From the NCBI RefSeq assembly GCF_040760075.1, contig NZ_CP142884.1:744001-808000 (forward strand): a stretch of 64,000 nt of DNA, given 5' to 3'. Source of the DNA: Sphingobacterium sp. R2. Its GTDB lineage: Bacteria; Bacteroidota; Bacteroidia; Sphingobacteriales; Sphingobacteriaceae. Both the position numbers and the translations under genes were made by a program. Position 1 is the first letter of the stretch; each line of letters begins with the position of its first letter. This document shows, piece by piece, positions 46,479 to 55,933 of this stretch. Below the pieces are notes generated by a model, which saw only the letters and a program-made list of their open reading frames with translations, did not search any database and had not been told where the DNA came from.

Positions 46479-47357
46479 ATGAATAACATCGGGCTAAAAG
46501 ATTTTTGGAGACAAACCTATAAAACTGGATCACCAGTACCGTTAGTAATTAGTATTCAGGCGTGTTTGTTTGTCCTCATCTATTTTTTGGATCTACTCTT
46601 TGAATTAAAGATCGTTTCGCAAAGCTTTCTGGAACCTTTAGTGAGAGGAATGAGCCTACCAAGTAGTTTTTCGCGTTTTCTCGAACAGCCATGGTCTTTG
46701 TTTACATCAAATTTTGTGTATGTAAAACTTTGGACTATACTCTTCGAAAGCTTATGGCTCTATTGGGTCGGTCAGATTTTTTTTACTTTCTTAAACAAAA
46801 GGCAGTTTTTATTTATTTATATCACCTCTTGGCTATTCGGCGGTATCCTCTACGTGGGATTCGGATCGCTTCTTCCGATGTCCAGCGATTTACAGCTCAT
46901 GGGCGGATCGCTCCCTCTGGCAGCGGTATTGGCGGCTATTGTCACGTTAGTTCCCAAGTACGAATTACGTTTACTGCTTATTGGTAATATCAAATTAAAA
47001 TTAATAGCCATCATTTATTTTGGGTTGGAATTCCTGGCCCTCACCCTGACAAACCGTCCCGCGGCCATTTCCTATTTTGCGGTTATTTTGTTTGGAATGG
47101 GATTCACCTATGCATTAAAATCGGGGATGGACTGGTCCACAATATTCCAGAAAAAGCAAAATAAGCCTGCAAAAATGAAAGTTGTTGTAGGCAACAACAT
47201 ACAGACAAATCGGAAACATCGTTATGACCTGCCCAATCAGGCCGAAATCGATGCCATTTTAGATAAAATTTCTGTTTCTGGCTACGACAGTCTAACGAAT
47301 CCCGAAAAAGAAACGCTCTTTAGGGCAAGCAACAGTGGTGATAAGGTTGATGGATAG
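46479..47357 (+). CDS. Catalytically degenerate rhomboid-like protein with C-terminal DUF6576-like domain
   Basis: A 292-residue membrane protein with the rhomboid helix pattern. The serine motif region reads LMGGSLPLAAVLAAIVTLVPKY: the Ser remains but the GxSG glycine is lost. The helix-6 region where His is expected reads NRPAAISYFAVILFG, with no His. It is therefore probably an inactive pseudo-rhomboid. After the membrane part comes a basic cytosolic tail and a small C-terminal domain (AEIDAILDKISVSGYDSLT, then EKETLFRAS), a module found behind rhomboids in Bacteroidota. Its stop overlaps the next ATG by 8 bases. It may be a partner or regulator of the active rhomboid upstream. Confidence 0.85.
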   Translation: MNNIGLKDFWRQTYKTGSPVPLVISIQACLFVLIYFLDLLFELKIVSQSFLEPLVRGMSLPSSFSRFLEQPWSLFTSNFVYVKLWTILFESLWLYWVGQIFFTFLNKRQFLFIYITSWLFGGILYVGFGSLLPMSSDLQLMGGSLPLAAVLAAIVTLVPKYELRLLLIGNIKLKLIAIIYFGLEFLALTLTNRPAAISYFAVILFGMGFTYALKSGMDWSTIFQKKQNKPAKMKVVVGNNIQTNRKHRYDLPNQAEIDAILDKISVSGYDSLTNPEKETLFRASNSGDKVDG

Positions 47358-48465
47358 AAGGACATTTTTAAGGAGAAAACTGGGGTTTATAAGTAAAACA
47401 ATGTTCCTGGCAAATATGCTTGCGATCATTGCCCTGCTGATGAGCTATTCAGCGACTTTCATCAATCCTAAATCTTTTTGGCCTATTGCCTTTATGGGAC
47501 TAGGCTACCTCCCTATACTTGTTATTAATATTGGCTTTATCTGCTATTGGCTGCTCCGTAAGCGAAAAATTGCATTTTATTCACTCGTGACGATCCTGAT
47601 TGGATGGCCTTATCTAACTAAACACTGGAACATTCGCAAAGAGAATGCCCCTGTCTCGTCGGAAACGCGTACGCTGCGCATCATGACCTTCAATGCACAT
47701 TTATTCAAAAAGGTAAACGATGAGAAAAAAAACTTTAAAGCCGATGTTGTTCGCATTATCGACAGTATATCTCCCGATGTGATCTGCTTTCAGGAATATA
47801 TTAGTAAAATTAAAGGAAAGCATGTTTTTTCGGAAGAGTTTAAAGACAAGCTCGGCTACGATTACTTTTTCTTCGAACCTAGCTCTAAAAATGATTACGA
47901 GGCCTATGGAATGGCTGTCCTTTCACGATTCCCGATTTATGATTCAGGCACTATAAGAGACAACGATTACGGGATCAATCGAATCAGTTATGTCGATGTC
48001 AAAAAACAGGATACTTTGATTCGCCTCTACAATATACATCTCCGTTCTTTTGCACTTCAAAATGAAGACAAAGAGTTCATTCAGAATTTATCCAATACTA
48101 ATGAGTTGGATAATTCAAGAACACGTAGACTGAGTCGCAAACTGAAGAATGCATTCGAACTGCGGAGTGAACAGGCACATTCATTAAAGAAGCATATGAA
48201 TGAATGTCAATATCCTTATATTGCCGTAGGTGATTTCAATGATACGCCGATGAGCTACTCGGTCAATCTGATTGGAGATGGTATGTACAATGCATTTAAG
48301 GAGAAAGGTAATGGCTGGGGCGTGACGCATCATTCCCTTTTACCGATCTTTCAGATTGATTATATTTTTGCAAGCCAGAAATTTCAGGTGATGAACTATC
48401 AGATCGTCAAAAAGAAATTATCAGATCACTATCCGGTATGGGCTGATCTTAGACTTAAACCTTAG
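47350..48465 (+). CDS. Membrane-anchored endonuclease/exonuclease/phosphatase (EEP) family protein
   Basis: A 371-residue protein with two or three N-terminal membrane helices (about residues 15-35, 45-70 and 75-95) and a C-terminal EEP hydrolase domain. EEP motifs are TFNAHLF, CFQEYIS, NIHLRSF, GDFNDTP, QIDYIF and SDHYPVW. The start is the ATG at 47350, overlapping the preceding stop by 8 bases; GTG codons at 47335/47338 are less likely. The substrate could be a phosphodiester in lipid or nucleic acid. Its 3' end overlaps the convergent S41 protease gene by 11 bases. Confidence 0.88.
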   Translation: MDRRTFLRRKLGFISKTMFLANMLAIIALLMSYSATFINPKSFWPIAFMGLGYLPILVINIGFICYWLLRKRKIAFYSLVTILIGWPYLTKHWNIRKENAPVSSETRTLRIMTFNAHLFKKVNDEKKNFKADVVRIIDSISPDVICFQEYISKIKGKHVFSEEFKDKLGYDYFFFEPSSKNDYEAYGMAVLSRFPIYDSGTIRDNDYGINRISYVDVKKQDTLIRLYNIHLRSFALQNEDKEFIQNLSNTNELDNSRTRRLSRKLKNAFELRSEQAHSLKKHMNECQYPYIAVGDFNDTPMSYSVNLIGDGMYNAFKEKGNGWGVTHHSLLPIFQIDYIFASQKFQVMNYQIVKKKLSDHYPVWADLRLKP

Positions 48466-50065
48466 GCATTTGATACCCTAATGTTTTAAGCCCTATTTCG
48501 ATAAATTTATCTCTTCTATTTTTGATTTTATAGTAGGCTTCACGGCCAAAATAATAGCGTCCTACTAATGCTTCGATATCGGATTGAATGATATCATGTA
48601 AATTTGCAGCTTCTCTGGACGTTACCGAAATACGCTTTTGGCTATTGAGATATGAAATAAATAGATCAAATTCTGCCGCAGGCAAATGGTAGCCACTTAT
48701 AAAATTCTCGATAGAATACGCGGGCAGATGTTTTGTGAATCGATCATAAACGAACTCTTCGATTGCATTGGAATGAAAGATCTCGCGGTATTTGGCACTG
48801 GTCTCATTGGTATCAATCGGGATGGTCACATCGGGAAGAATACCGCCACCACCAAACACAAGCTTTCCTTTGCTGGTTGTAAACATTTCTTTTTGACTAA
48901 ATTCGGTATCCATTGTCCAAAGATCGAAGCCTGTCATGTATTTTGCTGCATCAAAATTGGCACGTGTATATTTTCGTTGAATACATCTTCCAAGCGGCGT
49001 ATAGTAACGTGCCACGGTCAAATTGATTGCCGAACCGTCTGAAAAATCAAATTGCTCTTGTACCAATCCTTTGCCATACGACCTACGTCCGACAATTGTT
49101 GCACGATCCAGGTCTTGAAGAGCGCCGCTCACAATTTCGCTTGCTGAGGCAGTGCTTTCGTTGATCAGCACAATGACACGGCCATCGCCAAACTCGCCAG
49201 GCTTTTCGGAATAGAAATCCTGACGTGGCTCATTGGCTCCTTCGGTATACATCAGGAGTCTTTTTTCCTGAAAAAATTGACCCGCTAGATCAATTGCCGT
49301 GTGCACAAACCCACCACCATTATTACGTAAATCTAAAATAAGATCTTGCGCTCCACTTTTTCGTAAGTCAATGAGTGACTGCCTGAATTCGTCTGCCGTC
49401 TTATGTCCAAACCTCCGAATTTTAACATAAGCTGTTTTTGGAGCGATCATATAGGATGCATCTAAGCTCGAAACATTGACCTGATCACGAATCACTTTTA
49501 TTGGATTGCTCAATACCACTCCATTACGCTGAATGGAAATCAATACCGCTGTTCCTTTCTTTCCACGGATCAGTTTTTCTATTTCGTTTTCGGTCACTTT
49601 TCTTCCGACAAGGTCGTTATTTCCGATCTTTAAAATGCGGTCACCAATACGCATTCCTGCTTTCTCAGCAGGCCCTGCAGCAACCATCCCAACGACGAGC
49701 AGGGTATCTTTCAAGCGAAAATACTCTACTCCAATACCGTCAAATGTTCCTTCAAGGGTCTCCTGCTTGGCCTGTACTTGATTTGGTTTCAAAAATGTGG
49801 AAAAAGGGTCTAAGCGGGAAACTACATGCTCAATGGCTTCGTCCTGAACGGTATCTATACTGACGTTATCGACATAATTTTCAGCAATTAATTGAATGAG
49901 ATATTGCAGTTTATCCGAATTTCCGTTGGAGCGTAAACTTGAAAAGGTTGTTTTTTGGTTACTTCCTTGCTCTTCAGCATAATTTTGTCCCAACAGCAAG
50001 CCGAGAAGCAATACTGCAGCATATGTAGCGGCTACAAAAATATTTCTTTTAATACTTTTTTGCAT
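48455..50065 (-). CDS. S41 family C-terminal processing peptidase
   Basis: A 536-residue periplasmic protease of the CtpA/Prc type. It has an N-terminal membrane anchor (about residues 9-27). A PDZ domain lies near 85-175 (GIGVEYFRLKDTLLVVG, AGMRIGDRILKIGN). The catalytic Ser is in VLINESTASASEIVSG and the Lys in GRRSYGKGLVQEQ, the Ser-Lys dyad of the family. A C-terminal helical region completes it. It likely trims or degrades envelope proteins from the C-terminus. A -7-like element TATTTTTG is present on the minus strand at 50124-50131. Confidence 0.94.
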   Translation of the reverse strand: MQKSIKRNIFVAATYAAVLLLGLLLGQNYAEEQGSNQKTTFSSLRSNGNSDKLQYLIQLIAENYVDNVSIDTVQDEAIEHVVSRLDPFSTFLKPNQVQAKQETLEGTFDGIGVEYFRLKDTLLVVGMVAAGPAEKAGMRIGDRILKIGNNDLVGRKVTENEIEKLIRGKKGTAVLISIQRNGVVLSNPIKVIRDQVNVSSLDASYMIAPKTAYVKIRRFGHKTADEFRQSLIDLRKSGAQDLILDLRNNGGGFVHTAIDLAGQFFQEKRLLMYTEGANEPRQDFYSEKPGEFGDGRVIVLINESTASASEIVSGALQDLDRATIVGRRSYGKGLVQEQFDFSDGSAINLTVARYYTPLGRCIQRKYTRANFDAAKYMTGFDLWTMDTEFSQKEMFTTSKGKLVFGGGGILPDVTIPIDTNETSAKYREIFHSNAIEEFVYDRFTKHLPAYSIENFISGYHLPAAEFDLFISYLNSQKRISVTSREAANLHDIIQSDIEALVGRYYFGREAYYKIKNRRDKFIEIGLKTLGYQMPKV

Positions 50066-50381
50066 GGGAAATCTTCCTGAATTATCGAAGAAAAGAAAAA
50101 TTATTCAACATTCATTACCTGATCAAAAATAATAAGTTTATTCGGTTAAACGAGTACGTGAACCATATTTTTACATTAAAAATTAAAAATCCATTCTGTG
50201 GTTTAGAACAGCCTGTCAGTGCCATGCGTCCGTTCAATTCCATCCCGACAAACTTTCGATGAATCGAAGAGCAAGCCGTAGGACTTTTCCGATCTTTTGC
50301 TCAAAACAGTATTATGCCTCAATTTAACTTGCAAATCCGCGTAAATTTATCTTAGTTTGAGTGGAAAAAGATTCAACTGGT
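50066..50381. other. Divergent intergenic region
   Basis: A 316-base gap between the S41 protease gene (-) and the conserved unknown gene (+). It contains a possible -7 element for the protease (50124-50131, TATTTTTG on the minus strand) and a TTCGAT-GA-ATCGAA inverted repeat at 50255-50268. Nothing else is recognised. Confidence 0.4.
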
Positions 50382-50951
50382 ATGCACGAAATCGAACCTT
50401 ATTACAATTGGCGGGATTATTACATTGCCGCTGAAGATGAACAATCGCCCTTCTATGGCACGATCTATAGTGAATTCGATTTTGATAAACAGGTCTATAA
50501 TTTTCTCCTGCATCCGCAATGGGATGAATTTGGTTCGCTTACTTTATATTTAAAAATACTGTTTGTCGACTATGAGAAACACTATTGCATTATCGAACTG
50601 ATTGGTGAATGGAATGATGCCATCTACAATGATATTATGTTATTCAAGCGAGAAATTATTGATGTATTGATCAGTCAGGGTATCAAATATTTTATTGTAA
50701 TCGGCGAGAATGTACTGAATTTTCATGCTTCAGACGACTCATACTATGAGGAATGGTTTCAGGATATTGAGGATGGCTGGATTGCAGGCATTGGTTTCCG
50801 TGAACATGTGATCGAAGAGTTCCAACAACAGAATATAGATTATTACATTAATTTTGGTGGTGGCTTGAATACGCTTGCTTGGCGAACATTAAAGCCGAAA
50901 CAGGTATTCTATCATGTGAATGAATCCTTGACAAAACGGCTTGGTTTTTAA
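50382..50951 (+). CDS. Conserved Bacteroidota protein of unknown function
   Basis: A 189-residue soluble, acidic, aromatic-rich protein with no signal peptide. I recognise it as the kind of conserved Sphingobacteriaceae hypothetical that begins MHEIEPYYNWRDYYIAAEDE, but no function is known to me. Trp and Tyr are unusually frequent (YYNWRDYY, EEWFQDIEDGWIAG). The ATG at 50382 fits; a GTG at 50361 would add seven residues. It lies just upstream of fumC but with its own spacing (129 bases to the fumC start). Confidence 0.7.
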   Translation: MHEIEPYYNWRDYYIAAEDEQSPFYGTIYSEFDFDKQVYNFLLHPQWDEFGSLTLYLKILFVDYEKHYCIIELIGEWNDAIYNDIMLFKREIIDVLISQGIKYFIVIGENVLNFHASDDSYYEEWFQDIEDGWIAGIGFREHVIEEFQQQNIDYYINFGGGLNTLAWRTLKPKQVFYHVNESLTKRLGF

Positions 50952-50983
50952 GATCTGCCTATTGGGAGTATTATTATTAATCC

Positions 50984-51014
50984 TTGTTCTTTACTGTATT
51001 ATCCTGTAACTTTG
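50984..51014 (+). promoter_or_regulatory. fumC promoter (-33 and -7)
   Basis: A -33-like TTG at 50984-50986 and the -7 element TAACTTTG at 51007-51014 are separated by 20 bases, close to the Bacteroidota norm. The leader to the fumC ATG at 51081 is about 60 bases. Confidence 0.55.
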
Positions 51015-51080
51015 TGATTGATGTATGATGTGCTTGGCGCATGTACTTTTAATTTTACGTTTTATTTATACTTACATACT

Positions 51081-52478
51081 ATGTCATTCAGAATTGAAAA
51101 AGACACGATGGGTGAAGTTCAAGTACCTGCAGACAAATACTGGGGTGCACAGACAGAGCGTTCACGCAACAACTTTAAAATTGGACCGGCAGCGTCTATG
51201 CCACAAGAAATCGTCGCAGGCTTTGCCTATTTAAAGAAAGCAGCCGCTTATGCTAATCACGAGCTGGGTGTATTATCTGTGGAGAAACGTGATGCAATTG
51301 CTGCAGTATGTGATGAAATCTTAGCGGGCAAATTGGATGATCAATTTCCATTGGTTATCTGGCAGACAGGTTCGGGCACGCAATCCAATATGAACGTGAA
51401 TGAAGTTGTGGCAAACCGTGCGCAAGTGCTGGCTGGACATAAAATCGGTGAGGGCGAGCCTGTGTTAAAAGCAAATGATGACGTAAACAAATCACAATCA
51501 TCGAATGACACTTTCCCTACCGGAATGCATATCGCAGCTTACAAAGCTGTGGCAGAAGTGACCATTCCAGGCGTAGAAAAATTGCGTGACACCTTGGCTA
51601 AAAAAGCGGAGGAGTTTAAAAATGTTGTAAAAATTGGCCGTACACACTTAATGGATGCTACTCCGTTGACGCTAGGTCAGGAGATTTCAGGTTATGTTGC
51701 TCAATTGAACCATGGTCTGAAAGCTTTGAGAAATACACTTTCGCATTTGTCTGAACTTGCACTGGGAGGTACTGCTGTAGGTACAGGATTAAATACACCA
51801 AAGGGCTATGATGTTGTCGTTGCTAAATATATCGCTGAATTTACCGGCCTACCTTTCGTCACTGCTGAAAACAAATTCGAGGCTTTGGCTGCTCACGACG
51901 CAATTGTTGAAACACATGGTGCATTGAAGCAATTGGCTGTAGCCTTAAATAAAATAGCAAATGACATCCGTATGTTGGCTTCTGGCCCACGCTCTGGTAT
52001 CGGTGAAATCTTGATCCCTGAGAACGAACCAGGATCATCCATTATGCCAGGTAAAGTTAATCCGACACAATGTGAAGCCTTGACGATGGTGGCGGCACAA
52101 GTAATGGGTAATGATGTTGCGATCACCATTGGTGGAACACAGGGCCATTATGAGCTGAACGTGTTTAAACCATTGATGGCAGCAAACTTCTTACAGTCTG
52201 CTCGCCTATTGGGTGATGCTTGTGTTTCATTTGAAGAGCACTGTGCTGCAGGTATTGAGCCGAATTACAAACGCATCAAAGAATTGGTAGACAACTCATT
52301 GATGTTAGTAACAGCGCTAAACACAAAAATTGGTTACTACAAATCAGCAGAAATCGCGCAAACAGCACATAAAAATGGGACTACGCTTAAAGAAGAAGCC
52401 GTACGCCTGGGTTATGTGACTCCTGAAGACTTTGATGCTTGGGTTAAACCAGAAGATATGGTTGGAAGTTTAAAATAA
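51081..52478 (+). CDS. fumC: Class II fumarate hydratase
   Basis: The TCA-cycle enzyme converting fumarate to malate, 465 residues, iron-independent FumC type. The superfamily signature [15 protein letters not shown] is present with its catalytic Ser loop, as are [14 protein letters not shown] and [16 protein letters not shown]. The ATG at 51081 gives the family start [16 protein letters not shown]; the longer frame from 51018 begins between promoter and gene. A small lipoprotein gene follows with 3 bases between. Confidence 0.96.
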   Translation: MSFRIEKDTMGEVQVPADKYWGAQTERSRNNFKIGPAASMPQEIVAGFAYLKKAAAYANHELGVLSVEKRDAIAAVCDEILAGKLDDQFPLVIWQTGSGTQSNMNVNEVVANRAQVLAGHKIGEGEPVLKANDDVNKSQSSNDTFPTGMHIAAYKAVAEVTIPGVEKLRDTLAKKAEEFKNVVKIGRTHLMDATPLTLGQEISGYVAQLNHGLKALRNTLSHLSELALGGTAVGTGLNTPKGYDVVVAKYIAEFTGLPFVTAENKFEALAAHDAIVETHGALKQLAVALNKIANDIRMLASGPRSGIGEILIPENEPGSSIMPGKVNPTQCEALTMVAAQVMGNDVAITIGGTQGHYELNVFKPLMAANFLQSARLLGDACVSFEEHCAAGIEPNYKRIKELVDNSLMLVTALNTKIGYYKSAEIAQTAHKNGTTLKEEAVRLGYVTPEDFDAWVKPEDMVGSLK

Positions 52479-52481
52479 GCT

Positions 52482-53015
52482 GTGAATTTTATTTCAATAA
52501 AAAATATACAAACGAAGACATACCTATTGGCATTTGCCATAGGTATGTTTTTCTTTTGTACAGCCTGCAAATTCAATTCAGATATGCAGAGCGAAGGCGC
52601 GCCCTTTTTACAGGGAGAATGGGTCCAAGACAGTATTCCAGGACAACAGCAGATGATGCAATATACTTTGACCGATTTCAAGTTTACCTGTGATTCTGTT
52701 TACGCGACAATGCACGTCAACAATAAAGTACAGACAATACCGGATAGCTGTTACAAAGATGGATCCTGGACAGAACATGCAAAGGGTATTTATGTTTTGC
52801 GTGGGGACTCTATCCTTGTCGATGGTATTTATACCAAAGAAAATGGCAAGCAAAAGATTTCTGGCTGTTATCTTTCCGGCCAGTATATCCCCCGCTTTAA
52901 AGTCGTTTATCATGCTGCTGATTCGGTCGTACTGGAAAGCAGGTTAGATCAACGTCAAATCATCTTAAGAAAAACTAAAAATATTACCTGTGTCCCTCAA
53001 AAAAGGTATCAGTAG
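52482..53015 (+). CDS. Small lipoprotein of unknown function
   Basis: A 177-residue protein starting at a GTG directly after fumC. The signal ends in FFFCTAC, with Cys29 the likely lipidation site. The mature part is a beta-rich domain with several Cys residues (FTCDS, DSCYKDGS, SGCYLSG), reminiscent of lipocalin-like or META-like lipoproteins. I do not assign a family. It is probably co-transcribed with fumC, but its function need not be related. Confidence 0.65.
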   Translation: MNFISIKNIQTKTYLLAFAIGMFFFCTACKFNSDMQSEGAPFLQGEWVQDSIPGQQQMMQYTLTDFKFTCDSVYATMHVNNKVQTIPDSCYKDGSWTEHAKGIYVLRGDSILVDGIYTKENGKQKISGCYLSGQYIPRFKVVYHAADSVVLESRLDQRQIILRKTKNITCVPQKRYQ

Positions 53016-53078
53016 TTTTTAGTACAATCTATTTATTATCTTCGTACCATTATCGTACAACCTCAACCTTAAAACACA

Positions 53079-54233
53079 ATGAACAAAGGAATTATTTCTT
53101 TGGCATTTGGCGGGCTCGCCATCGGAATGACCGAATTCACGATGATGGGGATTTTGCCGGATATTGCCCAAGATCTTCGTATTGAGATCCCTACAGCCGC
53201 CCATCTGATTGCACTCTATGCATTAGGTGTCGTTGTCGGTGCCCCCACATTAGTGCTATTTACGGGAAAATATCCTCCAAAGAAGGTATTGCTGTTCTTA
53301 ATGCTGCTGTTTTTTATTTTCAATGGCCTTTTTAGTATCGCACCGGGACAGTTTTTGATCAGCCTCTCCCGCTTCATGGCAGGGCTTCCGCACGGTGCAT
53401 TTTTTGGTGTTGGGTCTGTTGTTGCTGCTCGCTTGGCGCCGAAAGGAAAAGAAGCCCAGGCCATATCCATTATGTTTACAGGAATGACCATTGCCAATTT
53501 GGCTGGAGTACCGCTAGGAACCTATCTCGGTCATCATTATTCATGGCGGTTGACCTATGGAATTATCAGTATATTGGGTTTAATCACTTTTGCAGCAATA
53601 TATGCTTGGATGCCAAAAATTGAAGCTTCCAAGGGGAATAACATCTTTAGTCAGCTCAACTTCTTCAACAAAAAAATTGCCTGGCTATTAATGGCTATTA
53701 TCGCCATCGGCACCGGTGGACTTTTTGCCTGGATCAGTTACATCGCCCCTTTGGTGACCAATGTATCGGGTATCGCTGCTGATCGTGTGCCACTGATTAT
53801 GATCCTGATCGGTGTTGGTATGTTTTTCGGGAATCTTATCGGTGGAAAATTGGCGGATACAATCTCCCCAACCAAAGCTGCGATTGCTAGTTTTTCCGCC
53901 ATGGCGCTATGCCTTGTGATGGTTTACTTTATTTCGCCATTGGGCTGGACAGCCTATCCACTGGCCTTTATTACCGGACTGGTGTCCTTCACTATTGGTT
54001 CGCCGACACAACTGATGTTAATTCGCGCTTCAAAAGAAGCGGCAACACTGGCTGCGGCAGGTGGTCAGGCCGCCTTTAACCTTGGCAATACCTTAGGTGC
54101 ATTTTTAGGTGGAATTCCAATAACCTTGGGTTTAGCTTATAACACACCGTCGCTTGTTGGTGTGGGGATGGCGAGCATTGGTGCACTCTTAACCCTGTTA
54201 TATTTGAAAGTATACGACAGTAAAAGTCAATAA
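53079..54233 (+). CDS. MFS transporter, AraJ/DHA1-like
   Basis: A 384-residue 12-helix major facilitator. The N-terminal MFS motif region is GMTEFTMMGILPDIA, with the loop 2-3 segment FTGKYPPKKVLL and helix 5 GVPLGTYLGHHYSWR. It resembles AraJ/YdhP sugar or drug efflux permeases, which export sugars or antibiotics. The substrate is unknown. The acyltransferase gene follows after 15 bases. A weak -7-like TATCTTCG is found at about 53036. Confidence 0.9.
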   Translation: MNKGIISLAFGGLAIGMTEFTMMGILPDIAQDLRIEIPTAAHLIALYALGVVVGAPTLVLFTGKYPPKKVLLFLMLLFFIFNGLFSIAPGQFLISLSRFMAGLPHGAFFGVGSVVAARLAPKGKEAQAISIMFTGMTIANLAGVPLGTYLGHHYSWRLTYGIISILGLITFAAIYAWMPKIEASKGNNIFSQLNFFNKKIAWLLMAIIAIGTGGLFAWISYIAPLVTNVSGIAADRVPLIMILIGVGMFFGNLIGGKLADTISPTKAAIASFSAMALCLVMVYFISPLGWTAYPLAFITGLVSFTIGSPTQLMLIRASKEAATLAAAGGQAAFNLGNTLGAFLGGIPITLGLAYNTPSLVGVGMASIGALLTLLYLKVYDSKSQ

Positions 54234-54248
54234 AAATAGCATAATCAA

Positions 54249-55250
54249 ATGGCGCGAACCAGTTATATCAGTGTACTTCGTATTGTTGCGATATTCCTCG
54301 TTATCTTGATTCATTCCTCTTCGGGCTACCTAAACAGCAACGAATTTGAGTCATTCGACTGGAGTTATGCCAATTGGCTCAATAGCTTCTCGCGCTTTGC
54401 AGTACCCCTATTTGTCATCATCTCAGGCGCACTGCTGCTACAGAAAGACGAAAGCACGGGACAGTTTTACCGAAAACGTCTGTTAAAAATTGTCCCGCCT
54501 TTTCTTTTTTGGACTGTCGTTTATCTTGTCTATTATTTCATTCGTTACATTGATTTTAACTATATCGGTTTTCCACAAGTTATTAACATTGTGTTAATTC
54601 GCTTAAAGTCAGGAACGAATGCACACCTTTGGTATCTATATATGATACTTGGGCTCTACCTTGCAGTGCCATTTATCCGTAAAATTGTGGGCAACTGCAG
54701 TAAAAGAGAGCTTGAGATCTTTTTGGGGTTGTGGTTTGCAGCGTTATTTTTCATGAATAAATGGTTTAATAGTGTCCTACCTAATTTTGATCTGACTTTT
54801 TTCTCGGGCTATATGGGGTATTTGGTCTTAGGTCATTATCTGCGCAATTACCCGGTTGGGATGGCAAAATTGTCGAGTTTTACATTTTTTCTGGTATGCT
54901 GTCTGACAACTACTGCAGGAACATATTATCTGAGTGTATCACGAGGGGAATTTGATCCGACACTCTACAATTATCTTTCGCCGAATATTGCCTTAAGCGC
55001 CGGCTTTTTATTTATTTTCGTTCAACGCCTTAAACTCCCAGAACAACTCAACGCCTTCTGGGAATTTATCGACATTCACAGCTTTGGCATTTACTTATGC
55101 CATATTTTATTGCTGAATTATATCCATCCGCTGCTTCCGTTGTCCACGATGTGGAAGATACCGGCTGCAACGGTGATCACGCTATTGGCAAGTGCTTTAT
55201 TGACCTACCTATTACGGAAAGTTCCGTATGGCAAGTATGTCAGTGGCTAA
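54249..55250 (+). CDS. Acyltransferase 3 family membrane protein
   Basis: A 333-residue protein with about ten membrane helices. Family 3 acyltransferases (OafA/WecH/YrhL) move acetyl or other acyl groups onto extracytoplasmic glycans. The conserved N-terminal region ILRIVAIFLVILIHSSSGY has the catalytic His, and FSRFAVPLFVIISGALLL is the usual second helix. A catalytic Arg pair near RKRLLKIVPPFLFW is present. It is 15 bases after the MFS gene. The acceptor is unknown. Confidence 0.88.
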   Translation: MARTSYISVLRIVAIFLVILIHSSSGYLNSNEFESFDWSYANWLNSFSRFAVPLFVIISGALLLQKDESTGQFYRKRLLKIVPPFLFWTVVYLVYYFIRYIDFNYIGFPQVINIVLIRLKSGTNAHLWYLYMILGLYLAVPFIRKIVGNCSKRELEIFLGLWFAALFFMNKWFNSVLPNFDLTFFSGYMGYLVLGHYLRNYPVGMAKLSSFTFFLVCCLTTTAGTYYLSVSRGEFDPTLYNYLSPNIALSAGFLFIFVQRLKLPEQLNAFWEFIDIHSFGIYLCHILLLNYIHPLLPLSTMWKIPAATVITLLASALLTYLLRKVPYGKYVSG

Positions 55251-55271
55251 GTCAAGCAACGGAGTTTTGTT

Positions 55272-55736
55272 TTATAATTTTTCTCCTTCAACCTTATTGT
55301 AAACATAAAGATGTGCGTTGGGACCATCGATTTCATGACCTTCCTGATCCAGTCCGATCAGCTTATTTTCCCCTACCTTTAATTTTATATTGGTTTCTTT
55401 CCCTGTGAGATGAACAACTGCCCCGTTGTCGTGCCACATGACTTTGCCAGTATCTTCAACCTTGGTATTTTTATTAATATATTCACTCACAATGGTGAAT
55501 GTGTTGTTACTTTTTAAGGTAATGTTGGTTTTGATTCCTTCACAGTCGGCACAGGGAATAGTAGCTTCGTAGGTACCCGGCCAATCCAGCGAATTTTGCG
55601 ATGTATGGGCATTATCTGCTGCCGCAGTCTCATGTGTAACAGAATCTGCAGCTGTATGCTGACTATTTTTTGAGGTTTGATTGCAAGCACTTAGCGAAAT
55701 CGCTGCTAAGCAAAAATAGAATACGGGTAATTTCAT
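55272..55736 (-). CDS. NlpE-like lipoprotein
   Basis: A 154-residue lipoprotein (signal MKLPVFYFCLAAISLSAC, Cys18). A Thr/Ala/His-rich linker precedes a small NlpE N-terminal barrel with the signature GTYEATIPCADCEGIKTNITL; the CxxC there is the redox or metal-sensing pair of the family. In Escherichia coli NlpE senses envelope and surface stress; in Bacteroidota the role is not established. It converges on the acyltransferase gene. Confidence 0.87.
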   Translation of the reverse strand: MKLPVFYFCLAAISLSACNQTSKNSQHTAADSVTHETAAADNAHTSQNSLDWPGTYEATIPCADCEGIKTNITLKSNNTFTIVSEYINKNTKVEDTGKVMWHDNGAVVHLTGKETNIKLKVGENKLIGLDQEGHEIDGPNAHLYVYNKVEGEKL

Positions 55737-55824
55737 AGCTGTTATTTTTTGATTTAAAAACATCCAACAGCAAGCAATTTCAGCGCCAAGAAAACTAGCG
55801 GTTGGTATTGGGCTATCTATATGA

Positions 55825-55857
55825 TAAAAAAGGCTTCTTGAAGAAGCCTTTTTTATT
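55825..55857. terminator. Hairpin terminator
   Basis: AAAAAAGGCTTCT and AGAAGCCTTTTTT form a stem around TGA, between the DUF3127 and NlpE-like genes, both on the minus strand. It would end the DUF3127 transcript. Confidence 0.85.
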
Positions 55858-55933
55858 GTAAATAACTGTATTGCTTACAGTTTAAATAATCTATTTTAAC
55901 GCTACCGCGGGTATTGCATAAATCCTATTCCGA

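Noticed and set aside
50255..50268. TTCGAT-GA-ATCGAA inverted repeat
   Set aside because: Only a 6-base arm with no relation to a promoter or gene end; expected by chance in AT-rich spacers.
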